Assembly (NCBI RefSeq): GCF_000485595.1
Contig: NW_014577229.1
Location: forward strand, 77,711 to 141,710
Direction of reading: 5' to 3'
DNA length: 64,000 nucleotides
Source of the DNA: Priapulus caudatus
Lineage: Eukaryota > Priapulida > Priapulimorpha > Priapulimorphida > Priapulidae
The position numbers and the translations under genes were made by a program. This document shows positions 50,449 through 63,736 of this stretch, piece by piece. Below the pieces are notes generated by a model. The model did not search any database and was not told where the DNA came from. It worked only from the letters and a program-made list of their open reading frames with translations. The first letter of the stretch is position 1, and each line of letters opens with the position of its first letter.

Positions 50449-51937
50449 CTCCCGAAAGATAAAAACGTAAAACTGTGGTTTAACAATCACAATTACCTGC
50501 CAATTGAACTGTGATATATAGACGGCACTGCGAGTCTTATCCCGCCTGGATGCAACACCCTGTCAAGTTCTAAACGAGCTACTCCACTACTCCACCCGTA
50601 ACTGCACAAACAGGATAAGTTCAGAGATGTCCTCCACATAAAAAACAGAAATGCAAACTAACCAGAATATAATGATAGTCAACAGCGTAAGCAGCGCCGA
50701 AATACAATTCGAGCCTGTCAGGTCCGTGTATGATATCTTTAATTTGTCGTCTAGCAAGGCTTTATAGAGTCGGTTGCTGGTCTTTGACCGGTGCGAAGCG
50801 GATCAAGCTAGTCGGCTTCGTGACTCGTCAATGAGTGTCATAAATGAAGTAACGATTGACCATGGTAACCCCAATCTGTGTCCACCAGCGTAATTACTGT
50901 CGAATGTTCAACGCAACGGTCACTGTTGTTGTAACCAAATCGCAACGGTACATCCGATATCGGTCAGCGAGAGAGAGAGACTAGAGTATTGCCGAAATAT
51001 GTGGGTGCGCTACGTTGACAAGTGTTGACGCTCTATGTCCGCTTGGGTTGAATCGGGTCACTCAACCTTAGCCATTTCGAGGCGACTTTCATGTTTCGTT
51101 AGTCAAGCGCGGATAATTTACCGATCGCTTGCGCGCGTGCTGTATTTACGCGTCTGTAAAAAGTGCTGCTTTATGCAACAGTGGCGTTTCCAGCCAGCAG
51201 CGCGTCACCGAGAGGTCGCTGCTGTGTCGCAGCTTTAGTAATTAATCCTCCGGATGACCTATCATCAGACGCGTCTATTGAAGACAGGGTTGACTCAGTC
51301 TGGCGGTTGTAGGCCGACGCCACAAATCTGTTTTTTGATTTTCAATTAGCCCATATGTAAACCACCACCCCAGTTGAGCGTGGCTGCTAATCACGCGCTC
51401 TTCGACGGCAACCCAAGACTTTCTTTTGTATAGGCACAGGTTTGTGGCGGCTTCAGGCGATAGCGGTGTAGTTGGTGAAAATTAGCAACATCGCACACAT
51501 ATACAATGGACAACGGTAAATCGCCTATGTTCGAACGAACGGCGTGACGATTGCGGTGAGAGGTATATGAGCTTTCTATACAAGCTGTTAATGGCATTCC
51601 TGTCGAAGTGATAAGCGCGGTAGTCTCAGTTTATCCACAAATGATGTGACATGCGCGTCTGGATTGAAGCGACACATTGCAAAATTGATAATGATCGAAT
51701 AGCATATAAACCATCTACAGGCTGTATTGGCTCTGGTGAACGTGTTACAAAGCATTTAGAAAATCAAACACCCATCCCTGTGCCACATATGCTGGGCGTT
51801 ACGTAGTAAATAAGTTTTTTCGCTATAATGATAAGCCACGGATTTTTCTCTCTGCGATAAGACTCAACAAGGAAACACACATAGATGCTTTACTCATAAT
51901 TCAACATCTGACATCACATACTAACATATATAATATG

Positions 51938-52913
51938 TATATGTGTGTGTGTGTGTGTGTGTCGTGTGTGTGTGTTGTGTGGCGTAGCGTGTGCTGTCTG
52001 TGTGTGTGTGGTGTGTGGTGTGTTGCTGTGTGAGTGTGTGTGGGTGTGTAAGTGGTGTGTTCGTGTGCTGTGTGTGTGTGGATGGTGTGTGTGTGTGTGG
52101 TGTGGTGTGTGTGCGGTGTGTTGTGGTAGTGTAATAGCCTGTGTCTGTTCTGTGTGTTCGTGTGTGGTGGTTGTGTGCACGTGAGCGCTGCTGCGGTCGT
52201 GCGTATCGGTGCGTCGTGCGTACTGCGAGTGCGCGAGAGTTGTCGGGCGTGTCTGTCCTGATGTAGTGTGTGTCGTTGTGTGTTGAGTAGAGAGGAGAGA
52301 TGAGACGACGAGAAGACGAGAGAGGAGAGATAGAGCCGAGAGAGAGAGAGCGCGAGGCAGAAGAGTGGGCCGGTCGTGGCGTGTGCGTCTGCATGTGCGC
52401 TGTGCGCGTGCGTGTGCGTCGTCGTGGTGCGTGGGGGGCGGCCTCGGCGTCGTCGCGTCTGCATGTGCGTGCGTGGCGCCGTGCGTCGTTGAGTGCCGTG
52501 GTGTTCCGTTCCCGTGTGTGTGTGTAAGTTGATCGTGGTGGTGTGTGTGGTGTGTGTATGTATTTGTGGTGTGTGTGTGGATGTGTGTGTGTGTGTGTTT
52601 GTGTGTGTGTTGTGTGTGTGTCGTGTGTCATGTATGATGTGTGGTGTGTGTATTGCGTGTTGTCGTGTGTCGTTTGTGTGCTGTGTGCGTGTGTGTGTAA
52701 TGCGTGGTGTGTGTTGAGCTGTGGTTGTGTGTGTGTGTGTGGTAGTGATGTGTGTGTGTTGTGGTGTGTTTGTGTGTGTGTTTGGTGTGTGGAGTATGTG
52801 CTGCTGTTTGTGTCAAGGTTGTGGTGTGTATGTTATGTGTGTGTGTGGTGTTTGTGTATGTGTGTTGTGTGTGTTGTGTTGGGTGTGCTTTGGTGTTGTG
52901 GTGGCCAATGTAG
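51938..52913. repeat. GT-rich cryptic repeat cluster, copy A
   Basis: Nearly 1 kb of TGTGTG-type sequence interrupted by a GA-rich block at 52280-52370. Long Cys/Val (plus) and His/Thr (minus) frames are repeat translations. Confidence 0.95.
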
Positions 52914-53159
52914 CGTGAATTACGTAATAGCTCATCCAATACGCAACTAAAAGAATATAACATGGGGTGCTGACATCAGGCAGATCAGTATTCATTCACG
53001 TTCAGCAGTTTAATTTCGGGCGTTCACTCTTCGGTCTATAATTGTAAGATGAACACACAGAACAGCGAGCACGCACACAACCACCGACACACACACAGAA
53101 CACACCAAGATAAATAAATACAACATAGTATAGTATACGTAGATATAGTCAGTGGACTG

Positions 53160-53290
53160 CCAGACGAGAGAGGAGGAGAGATAGACGCATGAGAGAGCGA
53201 GCAGATGAGAACGCCGAGACGATGAGAGGAGAGGAGAAGGAGAGAGACGAGAGAGAGAGAGGAGAGAAGAGAGACGAGATAGAGAGAGCT
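53160..53290. repeat. GA-rich tract, copy A
   Basis: AGAGAGGAGAG repeats followed by AT-rich sequence; counterpart at 61310-61437. Confidence 0.9.
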
Positions 53291-54282
53291 ATAATACTAC
53301 TAATAATACTATACCGATATCTATATATATATAAAATATAGTTATTATATATGTATATATATATAACACAAGAGTATATACACGGCCAGGCCTGAGCCAA
53401 TACTTTATGACTGACATTCTAGAGGTGATTGCGTAAGTAGAATAAGTAATAGAGAAGCCGTTTCCTTACAACTGAGACTTACCAGCGCCTAAACCTAAAT
53501 ACACTACCGCCACTATACACTCCCACCACTCCGATCCTATTTGCGCTGAGCACCAAACACAATAGCACTCATGCGAGACGCACTATTCTTGTAATGGCAA
53601 TGCGGACGACATGATGTCCACAATATTCCGAGATACAACGTGCATACTACGGTATATACACCATCATACCTCCACCCAACAATAGACGTAGACACTCCCC
53701 TATCGGACGGTACAACACACTAAAGAAGTCGTACAAAATGAACGTAAGTATAGTCGCATCCCGTTATCGTTACTCACGAGCCAATAAAACAAAGCACAAA
53801 CATCAGAAAACTCAACCAGGCTGAGCAAAGGCAGCAACTAATCCTGTTTTTGGCCTAAGCAGTGACTGCCGTGTCTTGACTTATGTCCACGTAGTTAATA
53901 ATTTTACTACGTATATAATTAGTGTAAGAAATTTTAAGCTAGCAACTTAATTTATAATACTACTACTACTATACTATATATATTACTAGTATAACCCATG
54001 TATATTATATATATAAGAATATAGGCCTCATGCTGAAATTTTGTATATATTCTTCACACGCAAAATCTCCATTTTAAAATCTCACGCGATATTACATATA
54101 TGTTTGAATTTTACATCTGTAAATCTCATTCATTATAGGCATTATACTAATATGAATTGACGTCTGACCCGACGCCGCGTAATTAATGTTTTTAGATATT
54201 CTAATTTATAGATTGCGCTATATCTAACGCTATTTCACAGATTAGTCAATTTATCGTCTAACTAGATTGCCGATTATAGAAT

Positions 54283-54614
54283 GACTTTAGGTGTATCTGG
54301 CCAATGAGATGGCGCTAGAGGTGCGCAGTTGCCCATTTCTGCACTGGAGGCCCAACTACCTCACGCGCGCCCCGGTATTCAGCTGCTGTGCCGCCAGAGG
54401 CCGAGGCGTCATATCTCTTGCCACACTCTAGGACAATTCGTGACTCATAACGCAAAGTTTTATGTGCGTAAATCAACTCTGACTACGACGATAGAGCGGC
54501 GGAAGCGGCAAAGGAGCACACGGGGAGGGAGGAAGAGGAAGAAAGAAAAAGAAGAAGAGGCATGCGGGAGGAGAAGGAGGAGGAGTATAGTAGTATAGTA
54601 AGTAATAGTACTAG

Positions 54615-54646
<32 letters not shown>

Positions 54647-55912
54647 TAGTAGTCATCATAATGAGGTAGTGATACTTAGGCTACAGTAGCTGCAAGGTAG
54701 CGAGGAGGAGGGAAGGCCAGGCCGACAGCGGAGGCCCACGGAGGCCCGCGGAGAGCATGGGAGCGAAGGATAGGAGGAACGGCGCGCAAACACGGACACG
54801 CAGGAGGAGGAGGAGGAGGAGGAGAAGGAGGAGGACGAAGATGAGGAGGATGAGGATGAGGATGAGTATGAGAATGAGGAGGATGAGGAAGATGGGGAGG
54901 AAAAGAATGATGAAGAGGAGAATGAGCAGGAGGATGGGGAGGATTAGGAGGAGGCTGGGAATGAGTAGGCTGACTTTAGGTGTGAGTACATATTTGTCAA
55001 TAGATGGCGCAAGGTGCGCAATTTCATTTCCACTGAGGCCGCCAAATGACATCATCGCCTATTCACTGTTTGTCAAGGAGGCGGTCAACCTTCACATAGG
55101 ACATTCTCACTCAAGCAGGAGTTTTATGTGCGTAAACAACCCTGAATGCGCGATAGAGAAGGGGGAGGAGAAGGGGAAGGAGGAAGAGGAAGAGAACGAA
55201 GAAGAAGAAGAAGAAGAAGAAGAAGAAGAAGAGGAGGAGGGGGAGGAGGAGGAGGAGGAGGAGGAGGAGGAGGAAGAGGAGAAGAAGGAGGAGAAGCATG
55301 AGGATGAGGATGAGGAGGATGAGGAGTATGGGGGGGTAAAGAATGAGGAGGAGGAGGGGAGGAGGAGGCGGAGCAGCAGCAGGAGGAGGAAGAGGATAGA
55401 ATACGATGGCACTTGGCTGCATGCGTTCACGTTTCCAGAGATATCGCATTATAATCCGCGCCAGCTCTGCATTGGGCGATTGTTTTTTAAAGTTTCTAAA
55501 CTGTTTTTGTTTTTTTAATGCATGTTCTGCATTACAGATTCTCCGATGCGGCAAATCATATTGTCATCGTGTTTGTTTCATTGCTGTTGTTATTCTTTCT
55601 ATACACATTCAGTTAAAACTCGCGTTTGTCGATAAAAAGGTTCACAGCATTTGCGGAATACAATGGCAATGCAACATTAGTCTTAACATTAGTCTTAATA
55701 TTAACCATTTCTCCTAGACCGTCGACATCACTTTGTTTCGTTTTGTTATGAGGAAATCTGCTACGATTTTTCATTCTCGTAACTTCGCTGCGTTTCTGTC
55801 AACGGTCTAAGAGAAAAACTCAATGTTAAGACTAATGTTAAGACCAATTTTGTTTCTGACAACGGGCCCCTGATTATTAAGCGGTAGTCCGCTAACACGC
55901 TTCCAATTGCAC
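54283..55912. repeat. Nested two-unit repeat with GAG/GAA-rich cores, copy A
   Basis: Unit 1 (from about 54283) and unit 2 (from about 54966) both run: GACTTTAGGTGT, AATAGATGGCGC-like, GCGCA..TT, a CACTGTTTGTCAAGGAGGCGG stretch (clear in unit 2), GTTTTATGTGCGTAAA, CGCGATAGAG, then long GAG/GGA repeats. The Glu-rich frame spanning 54757-55518 is a product of this repeat, not a gene. An inverted TTAGTCTTAACATTAG pair closes unit 2 (55675-55850). Confidence 0.8.
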
Positions 55913-56852
55913 ATGCATGCCTACTTGTATCTTTAGGCTAGCTTTAAAAATGTTTTATGCGCCTATAATGTTCAGAAGTAGCTAAAAAGCCGAAATTACC
56001 AGTTTGCTTTTAAGTTTAAGGTCATTTTACAACTTTCACTTAAAAAAGGAAGTTTATTCTGCATAAAATATCTCGTTTAACCTAGTGCTGCCCCCTTTAT
56101 TCGTGTAAAATAACTTGCGTAAAGCTTGTTTTTCAAGGATTGTCCGATACGCCCGTATATCCGAGGACAGATGAAGCGGCGCCCATTCTATTACGTGATC
56201 TGTCAGCCCCCGCCCTCGCACTCGTAATCAAATTAAAGTTCAGAAAATAAATGCGATTTGAAATAAGTGCGATTGAAGATGAGTTTGGAAATTGGAATAT
56301 AGTCTAATCGCTCTTGGTCTTTTACGTGCGTTATTATTATAAGTGCGTTATATTATGTACGTGTAGTAACAGTTTATTGTGTAGCAATTGACATTACATT
56401 TTATGCATTTAATTGTTTTTTCCTTAAATAATACTCATATACGTGACGCGTAGAGTAGCATATGGAATAGGGTGGGCGGATTGAATGCAATGAACAATGA
56501 TAACTTTTGATGATTACATTGAAATCACACGTAATAATAATGTAGCAACATTATTAATTTACAGAAGAAAAAAGAATAATTCGAATATTGGAAAAATATT
56601 CGCTAATCTTTTATTATTATTATATCAGTAATTTCACTTATTCTTGAATCTTGAGTGCATTTTATCTAGGGTTACAATAAATTAGTATCTGCGCAATTAT
56701 TTTTTGTCAAGATTTTTTGTTAAGATTAGGCAAGCTCAAGATTATCTTGCACTTTATACAAATATTTATTTTCTGCCAAAGACGTAAATACAGCTGGCTC
56801 ATCACGAAATACATTTTATTTCCTGCATGCCTACATATACACGAGGAGCAAA

Positions 56853-56879
<27 letters not shown>
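55913..56879. other. Spacer between the two large repeats, nothing recognised
   Basis: About 970 bases of AT-rich sequence with no counterpart before copy A. It ends in an (AT)n run that abuts copy B. Confidence 0.65.
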
Positions 56880-56883
<4 letters not shown>

Positions 56884-57878
56884 AAGATGCAACCCATCAA
56901 TTTAATAAACAACTAACAAATTTATTTATCAATAATATTAACAACAGTAACAACGGCGTCATATATATAGTGAAAAAAATACATCGTTATCTGTGAGTAG
57001 AGCTGTAGATCCTACTAACAACGACGAAAACAACGTCAACAGCAAAAGATAGCAAGTCGTAAGCTAGAGCATAATTTCTTCGCTCGCAAATTTTACGATA
57101 AACTATGCAGGTATTATGTGCCATGTAATATGTGAATAAATATCTGCGAGATGAACTGTATGGCCGTTATTAGCGATTCACCATGCATCTACAACTCTGT
57201 GAGAACCAGTCGTAATTGTGATACTAGTAAAATATTGCGGATATGCGGCGAGGCGTTATTTGAAAGTTTACCATGTCGTAGCGCATTTATCACAACAACA
57301 CTTGTGCAACAATGGGGCAATAATGGGGGGTGGGAGAGTTGGCCACAGGTACGCCCGTAAATAGATTTCATTTGAGTTTTACGTGCCGAAAATGTTGCCA
57401 GGTAAACAGGTTCAAAATGTCATACGAGTCTTGCCTAGTAATCAGACACGCAATAACATCCGCGTTGATACGGCGCTGCGCCGTTTTCACGGAAGAAGTT
57501 AAATGAGAATAGGACACATTAGACGGTCCCGCATCGAACTTGTTAGTCTTCGGCTTCATCTGACGTGATACGTTAGTAAAATAGCAAAGAACAATATAAA
57601 CGCTCTATTTCGCGTTCGAATTTGATGTGCCTCGTTATATTTACAAATGATAGCTCTGTGTAACCTTGCCTTGCAAACTTTAACATTCGCAGATCTATTA
57701 GTAGACTGTAGAGTAACTGCACAAGTTTGAAATTCAGTACGTGTACGCGTAAAGCATTCATTGGAGTGTAACTATAGACGCGCATGACCTGTGAGTCAAC
57801 GTCACGCGAGGCAAGATCATAAAATGAGTTGTAGACAGGAAGAACGAACTGGTCACAGCGATGAGCAGCGAGCGTTGT

Positions 57879-58813
57879 CTACCAGTAAATGGGTTTTAAT
57901 CCGGAGTACAGCTTCCTGTAGTAGAGACCAGCCGTGGGCGCGAACTGGCTGTGGCCCCAAGCCTTACCCTTCACGTAGTTGTTGTTTAAATGCTTTCCAT
58001 TGAAGTCAGATAGGTAATTGTTCCTGAAAGACAAAGAACGTTAGGTTAGTTCATGGTTACTTTAGAGAGTCTTTACATTAGAGCAAACTTTCTGACCAAA
58101 GAAAACATATTTACGTAACATGTCGTAAGCGCACAGACAGTTTCGCTTCAATATCTCTCCAAATAAACAAGTGCTATTTACTGTTACGAAATCTCTACGT
58201 ACACATGTCGCTCATTCAAGAAAATTATTAGGCCAACGTCACTTACCGGAACTGTGCGCCCCTGCCCTTCAGGTTGTACTGGTTGTTGTAGTATCGGCCG
58301 TTGGTGTTGTCGTTGTAGGCACCGTTGTCCTTGTAGTAGTTACCCGAGTGCTGTTGATTCCTAGCATCGTGTATTCCATGCTTGTATCCGCCGTGATGGC
58401 GCTTGTGAATGTCGCTGGTATAGGGTACGATCAGAGGTCCGGTGATGCCGTATGGCACTTGGTCGGGCAGCGCGTAACCGCTACCTACGTCTCCATAGTA
58501 GTTACCGCCTGTACCAGGGTAGGCTACTCCGCCACCTGACTGGCCATACGAACTGGCAAGTGCCTATAAAAGAATTACGGGTTGTTTTCAAGATATGTTG
58601 AATACGGATGAAAATTTGAAGTGTACGAATGATCCTTATCAGATCAAAATGTGGTTAATCTAAAGTTTTCGCTTTTATCAATACTATAATATATATATAT
58701 ACAGGTAAATTCTAAGCTCTACCCAATTAAAGATTTCGAAAAGAATAGTATTTGGTAAATCAGATCGCACTTACCATATGCACAAGAACAGCGGCTAAGA
58801 TGAAAAGCTTCAT
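57879..58813 (-). CDS. Small secreted Tyr/Gly/Asn-rich protein (copy B, intact)
   Basis: Three coding exons on the minus strand: 58813-58775, 58563-58247 and 58023-57879 (39 + 317 + 145 nt, 166 residues, stop TAG). Exon 1 is the signal peptide MKLFILAAVLVHM, split by a phase 0 intron before ALAS; likely cleavage follows ALA. The mature chain has no cysteine. It is about 12% Tyr, 15% Gly and 10% Asn, with YGQSGGGVAYPGTGGNYYGD at its start, a basic HKRHHGGYKHG patch, and NYYKDNGAYNDN then RYYNNQYN. It ends RKLYSGLKPIYW. The family is not recognised. Composition fits an extracellular structural or matrix protein (Tyr cross-linking possible), inferred only. Confidence 0.85.
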
Positions 58814-59003
58814 CTTCCTGAAAGATAAAAACGTAAAACTGTAGTTAACAATCAACAATTACCTGACAATTGACTGGATATATAGATCGGCACTCGATCT
58901 TATCCCTGAATGCAAACCCTGTCAATTTCTAAACGAGCTATCCACACTCCACCGAAATGCACAGGATAGTTTCAAGATGTCCTCCACACAGAATCAAACT
59001 AAC

Positions 59004-59100
59004 CAGATATAATGATAGTCACAGCGTAACAGCGCCGAAATCACTCGAGCCTCGTCAGGTCGTGTATGATATCTTTAATTGTCGTCAGCAAGCTTTTATA
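59004..59100 (-). promoter_or_regulatory. TATA box and candidate 5'-UTR exon of the small secreted protein gene
   Basis: On the minus strand TATAAAAGCT starts at 59100. About 95 bases downstream a donor ctg|gttagttt (58996-59006 region) precedes the acceptor tttcag|GAAGATG of the first coding exon. The arrangement suggests a short non-coding exon with start about 30 bases below the TATA box. Both landmarks have counterparts in copy A. Confidence 0.6.
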
Positions 59101-60114
59101 TGAGTCGGTGCTGTCTTTTGACCTCGAACGATGCACTATCCTTCGTATCCAATGAGGTCATAATGACAAGACGATTGACATGGTAACCCCAATCGTGTCC
59201 ACGCGTAATACTGTCGGAATGTCAACGCAACGGTCACTGTTGTGTAACCATCGCACGTATCATCCTACGGTCAGCGAGAGAGAGAGACAGAGTATTGCCG
59301 AAATATGTGGGTCGCTACGTGACAGTGTTACGCTGCTATGTCGCTTGGGTGAATCGGGTCACTCATTAGCATTCGAGCGACTTTCAGTTTCGTTAGTCAA
59401 GCGCGGATAATTTACGATCGGTTGCGCGCGTCTGTATTACGCGTCTGTGAAAGTGCTGCTTATGCAACATGGCGTTTCCAGCCAGCGTCGTCACCGAGAG
59501 GTCGCGCTGTGTCCACTAGTAATTAACCTCCCGGATGACCTATTTCAGACGCGTCTTTGAAGACAGGTGACCAGCTGCGTTAGGCGGCACAAATCTGTTT
59601 TTGATTTTCAATTAGCCATATGCAAAACCACAGTTGAGCGTGCTGCAATCAACGCGCTTTCGACGGCAACCCAAGACTTTCTTTTGTATAGGACAGGTTT
59701 GTGCGGCTCGGCGATAGCGGCGTAGTGTGTGAAAATTACAACTCGCAACATATACAATGCGCACTACGCCTATGTTCAAGATAGGCCGTGACGATTGTGA
59801 GAAGGTATATGAGGCTTTCTATACAAGCTGTAATGCATCTGTGAAGTGATAAGGCGCGTGTCTAGTTATCTTAGTAAATGATGTCGACATGTGATTAACA
59901 TAATTGAAATTGATAATATCAATAGCATATAAACCATCTAAGGCTTTATGTGCTCTGGTGAATGTTCACAAACATTAAAATCAAAACACACTGTGCAATA
60001 TCTGCGGTATAAAATAGTTTTTCGCTATATGATAAGCACGATTTTTTTTGATAAGTCACAAGGAAAACATATATGCTTTATCATAATTAAACATCTGAAT
60101 ATATATACATATAT

Positions 60115-60717
60115 AATATGTATATGTGACTGTGGTGTGTGTGTGTGTGTGTGGTCGTGGGTGTCGTTGTGTGTGTGTGCGTGCTTGTGGGGTTGTGTAG
60201 TGTGTAGTGTTGCTGTGTGTGTGTGTAAAGGTTGTGTGTGTGTGTGTAATGTGTGTGTGTGTGAGTGCCTGTGTGCTGTGGTGTGTGTGTGTGTGTGTGT
60301 ATGTTGTCGTGGTGTGGTATGTGCTATGCCTGTGTCTGTCTGCTGGTGTGTGTGTGGTGTGTGTGTGTGTTCTGGCACGTGCGATGGTGTCCGTGTGGCG
60401 TGTGCGTGTGGTCGTATGTCGAGTGCGCGATGGTGTTGGTGTGATTTGTGTGGTGTGTGTTGTGTGGTGTGAAGAGAGAGAGAGCAGGAGAGAGAGAAGC
60501 AGAGAGAAAGAGCGAGAGAGAGAGAGCGCGAGCAGAGAGTGTGCGTGTGCGTGTGCGTGTGGTTGCATGTGCGTCGTGCGCTGTCTGGCGTGTGCCGTGT
60601 GCGTGTGCGCTGTGGGCTGTGCGTGGCGTTTGCATGTGCGTCGTGCGCCCTACCAAGTGCAGAGCCCTCCCGTGCGCGTGTGCCGCGTGGTGTTCCGTGT
60701 CGTGTGTGCTGTGTAGC

Positions 60718-60748
<31 letters not shown>

Positions 60749-60991
60749 GGATGTATGTTGTGTGTGCTGTGTATGTGGGTGTGTGTGTTTGTGGTGTGTG
60801 CTGTGTGTGTGTCGTTATGTTGTGTGTGTATGTGTATGCGCTGTGTGTGTGTGTAGTGGTTGATGTGTGTTGTGCGTGTGCTGTGCGTGTGTGGTGTGCG
60901 TGTGTGTGTGGTTGTGTGTGTGCGTGTGTGTGTGTGTATGTGTGGTGTGTGTGTGATGTGTGTTTGGTGTGTGTGTTTGGTGGTGTGTTTA

Positions 60992-61022
<31 letters not shown>

Positions 61023-61090
61023 ATGATGTGTTGTGTGTGTTGTGTGATTGTGTGTTGTGTTTCGTGTGTGTGTGTTTGTGTGTGGTGGCA
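60115..61090. repeat. GT-rich cryptic repeat cluster, copy B
   Basis: Counterpart of 51938-52913, again with a GA-rich block (60470-60535). Very long frames through it on both strands are artefacts. Confidence 0.95.
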
Positions 61091-61309
61091 TGCACTTAGC
61101 CGTGAATTCGCTATGCTCACCAATAGCAATAAAAGAATATAACATGGGGTGATGCCCTCAGTGAGATGAGCTATCATGTCAGCGTTCACCATTAATTTCG
61201 GCCGTTCACCTTTGGTCTTATATTGTTGAAACACACACACCACGCACCACACAGCACACACACACACAGACACACAAATAAATAAATAAATATATATATA
61301 ATATAAGTG

Positions 61310-61449
61310 AGCAGAGAGAGAGGGAGAGAGATAGACAGAGAGAGGAGAGAGAGAGAGCGAGAGAGAGAAGAGAGAGAAGAGAGACGAGAGAGAAGAGAGA
61401 GAGAGAAGAGACTTGGAGAGAGAGAGAGAGAGGCTATAATATATATATA

Positions 61450-61485
<36 letters not shown>

Positions 61486-61515
61486 TATATATATACGTAT
61501 ATATATATATCGTAT
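61310..61515. repeat. GA-rich tract followed by (TA)n, copy B
   Basis: GAGAGAG repeats to about 61437, then TATATA microsatellite to about 61510. Confidence 0.95.
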
Positions 61516-62299
61516 ATGACTGAATTTTCCTTTTATAGGTTGATTTGGTAATAAAATAAGTAATAAGCGTTCTACAACTGAATGACCTAATATTAACTTA
61601 AACTATATATAGACTATACCCATACTATCTATTTGTACCAAATAAATTCTCTGCGACGCATATTCTGTATATGCATATGCGGACATTACATGCATGGGTA
61701 CAATAATATTGATACGTCTGCATATAGGTAGTCTACACATATATACTCGTCACTGCCATACGTAGACACTTCTCTGACACGTCAGCAACACACAAGAAGG
61801 GTACAAATGAACGTAAGTATATGCGCATGTTATTTATCCATACAATAGGCAAATAATATCAACAGGTGGCAGCACTAATCCGTTTTGGCCTAAGCAAGCT
61901 GATGCTCGTGCTTTGACTTATTCACGTAGTTTATTTACTAGTATAATTAGTTGATTGAGAATTTTCAAAGCTACACACTTATTTATAATCATATGATATA
62001 AGTATATATATCTATAATATATAATATATAGTATATATATATACTTAAATAAGCTTCAGGGCTGAATTTTGTGATATAAGTTCGTTACACTGCCAAATCT
62101 CATTTTGATAAAATCTCACGCGAATATTACATATATGTGAATTTACTGTAAATCTCATCGCTATTAGCATTATATAATTGATTGATTGACGTCATTGAAG
62201 AAGCCGCGTAATAATTGTTTTTAGATAATGTTTAATTTATAGATTCTGAGTAAGTCTACGCTACCTTCACGATTAGTAATTTATTGCTACTATAAGGAT

Positions 62300-62588
62300 T
62301 GGCCGAAGTAGGATGACTTTAGTGTACTGGCAATAGATGGCGCAAGGGTGCGCAGTTGCATGTCCGCTGAGGCCGCAATGACATCATCGCTATTCACTGT
62401 TTGTCAAGGAGGCGGTTCAAAACCTTCAACAAGCGACATTCTGACTCAAGCAAGCGTTTTATGTGCGATAACAACTCTGGATACGCGATAGGCGGCGGAA
62501 GCGGCACAAGAGTAAGGTCGGAGCGAGGAAGCAGGAAAGAGAAAAAGAAGAGGAGGGGGAGGAGAAGGCAGGGGAGTAGTAGTAGTAA

Positions 62589-62645
<57 letters not shown>

Positions 62646-63480
62646 GTTAGTAGTAGTAGCTAGTTAGTAGTCCCAGTAATAGTAGTAGAGTCAGTAGTAG
62701 TAGTAGTAGTAGGAGTAGTAGTAGTAGTAGTAGGTGGCAGGAGCGAGGCAGGAGGAGCGAGGAGGAAGGAGGAGGATGGAGGAGGAGAGGAGGAGGAGGA
62801 GGAGGAGGAGGAGAAGAGAAGGAGGCAGGACGAAGATGAGGAGGATGAGGATGAGTATGAGAATGAGCGAGGATGAGGGAAGATGGGAGGAGAAGAATAT
62901 GAAGAGGAGAAATGAGCAGCGAGGATGGGGCAGGATTAGGAGGAGGCTGGGAAATGAGTAGCCTGACTTTAGGTGTGAGTACATATCTGTCAATAGATGG
63001 CGCAAGGTGCGCAATGTTCAATTTTACTTGAGGCCTCCAAATGACATCATCGCCTATTCACTGTTTGTTCAAGGGGAGCGCGCGTCAAACCTTCACATAG
63101 GACATTCTCCACTCAAGCAGAGTTTATATGCTGCGCGTAAACAAACCCTGAATGCGCGATAGAGAAGGCGGGAAGTGCAGAAGGGAAGGAGAAGCAGAAC
63201 GAAGAAGAAGAAGAAGAAGAAGAAGACGGCGAAGGAGGGAGGGCAGGAGGAGGAGGAGAGGAGGAGGAGGCAGGAGGAGGCAGGGGAGGCGGAGGAGGAG
63301 CGAGGAAGAGGAGAAGAATGAGGAGAAGCCCTGACAGGATGAGGGTATGAGCGATGAGCGATGAGGCATGAGGAGGAGTATGGGGACGCGTAAAGAATGA
63401 GGAGGAGCCAGGCGGGAGGCAGGAGGGCGCCGAAGCAGCGAGCAGCAGTGAGGAAGAGGATAGATACGATGGGGAGACAC
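62300..63480. repeat. Nested two-unit repeat with GAG/AGT-rich cores, copy B
   Basis: Unit 1 from about 62310 and unit 2 from about 62966 match the units of copy A. Unit 1 has an expanded (AGT)n at 62575-62735. Numerous extra C or GC insertions inside the GAG runs distinguish it from copy A. Confidence 0.8.
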
Positions 63481-63736
63481 TTGGCGGCCATGCGTTCAAC
63501 GCTGTTCCAAGATATCGATTATAATCGCGCGGTTTTTTTAATGCATGTTCTGCCATGGCAGATTCTCCGATGCTCGGCAAATTAATATTTCTGCGTGTTT
63601 GTTTCATTTGCTGTTGTTATTCTTTCTATACACATTCAGTTAAAACTCGCGTTCTGTCGATAAAAAGGTTCACCAGCATTTGCGGAATACAATGGCCCTT
63701 CGCTTTATCGGGACAGGTTTGGGGCCATATAAATGC

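Larger units (their letters stand above)
48332..55912. repeat. Large direct repeat, copy A (about 7.6 kb)
   Basis: Starts at TATAAAGATGCAACCC just after an (AT)n run and aligns in order with copy B. Shared items: the broken small gene (49425-50448), a GT cluster (about 51.94-52.91 kb), a GA tract (53.16-53.29 kb), GAG-rich tracts and the end ...CGGGCCCCTGATTATTAAGC. Differences from copy B are mainly one- to few-base insertions and deletions at high density in all kinds of sequence, with a few larger ones. Confidence 0.92.

Noticed and set aside
51921-52950. Large His/Thr- or Cys/Val-rich proteins on both strands
   Set aside because: These are translations of the GT-rich repeat. The equivalent frames at 60025-61145 show the same and their lengths differ between copies.
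54757-55518. Arg- then Glu-rich 253-codon protein
   Set aside because: It is produced by GAG/GGA repeats. The frame is not kept in the second copy and there is no leader or domain.
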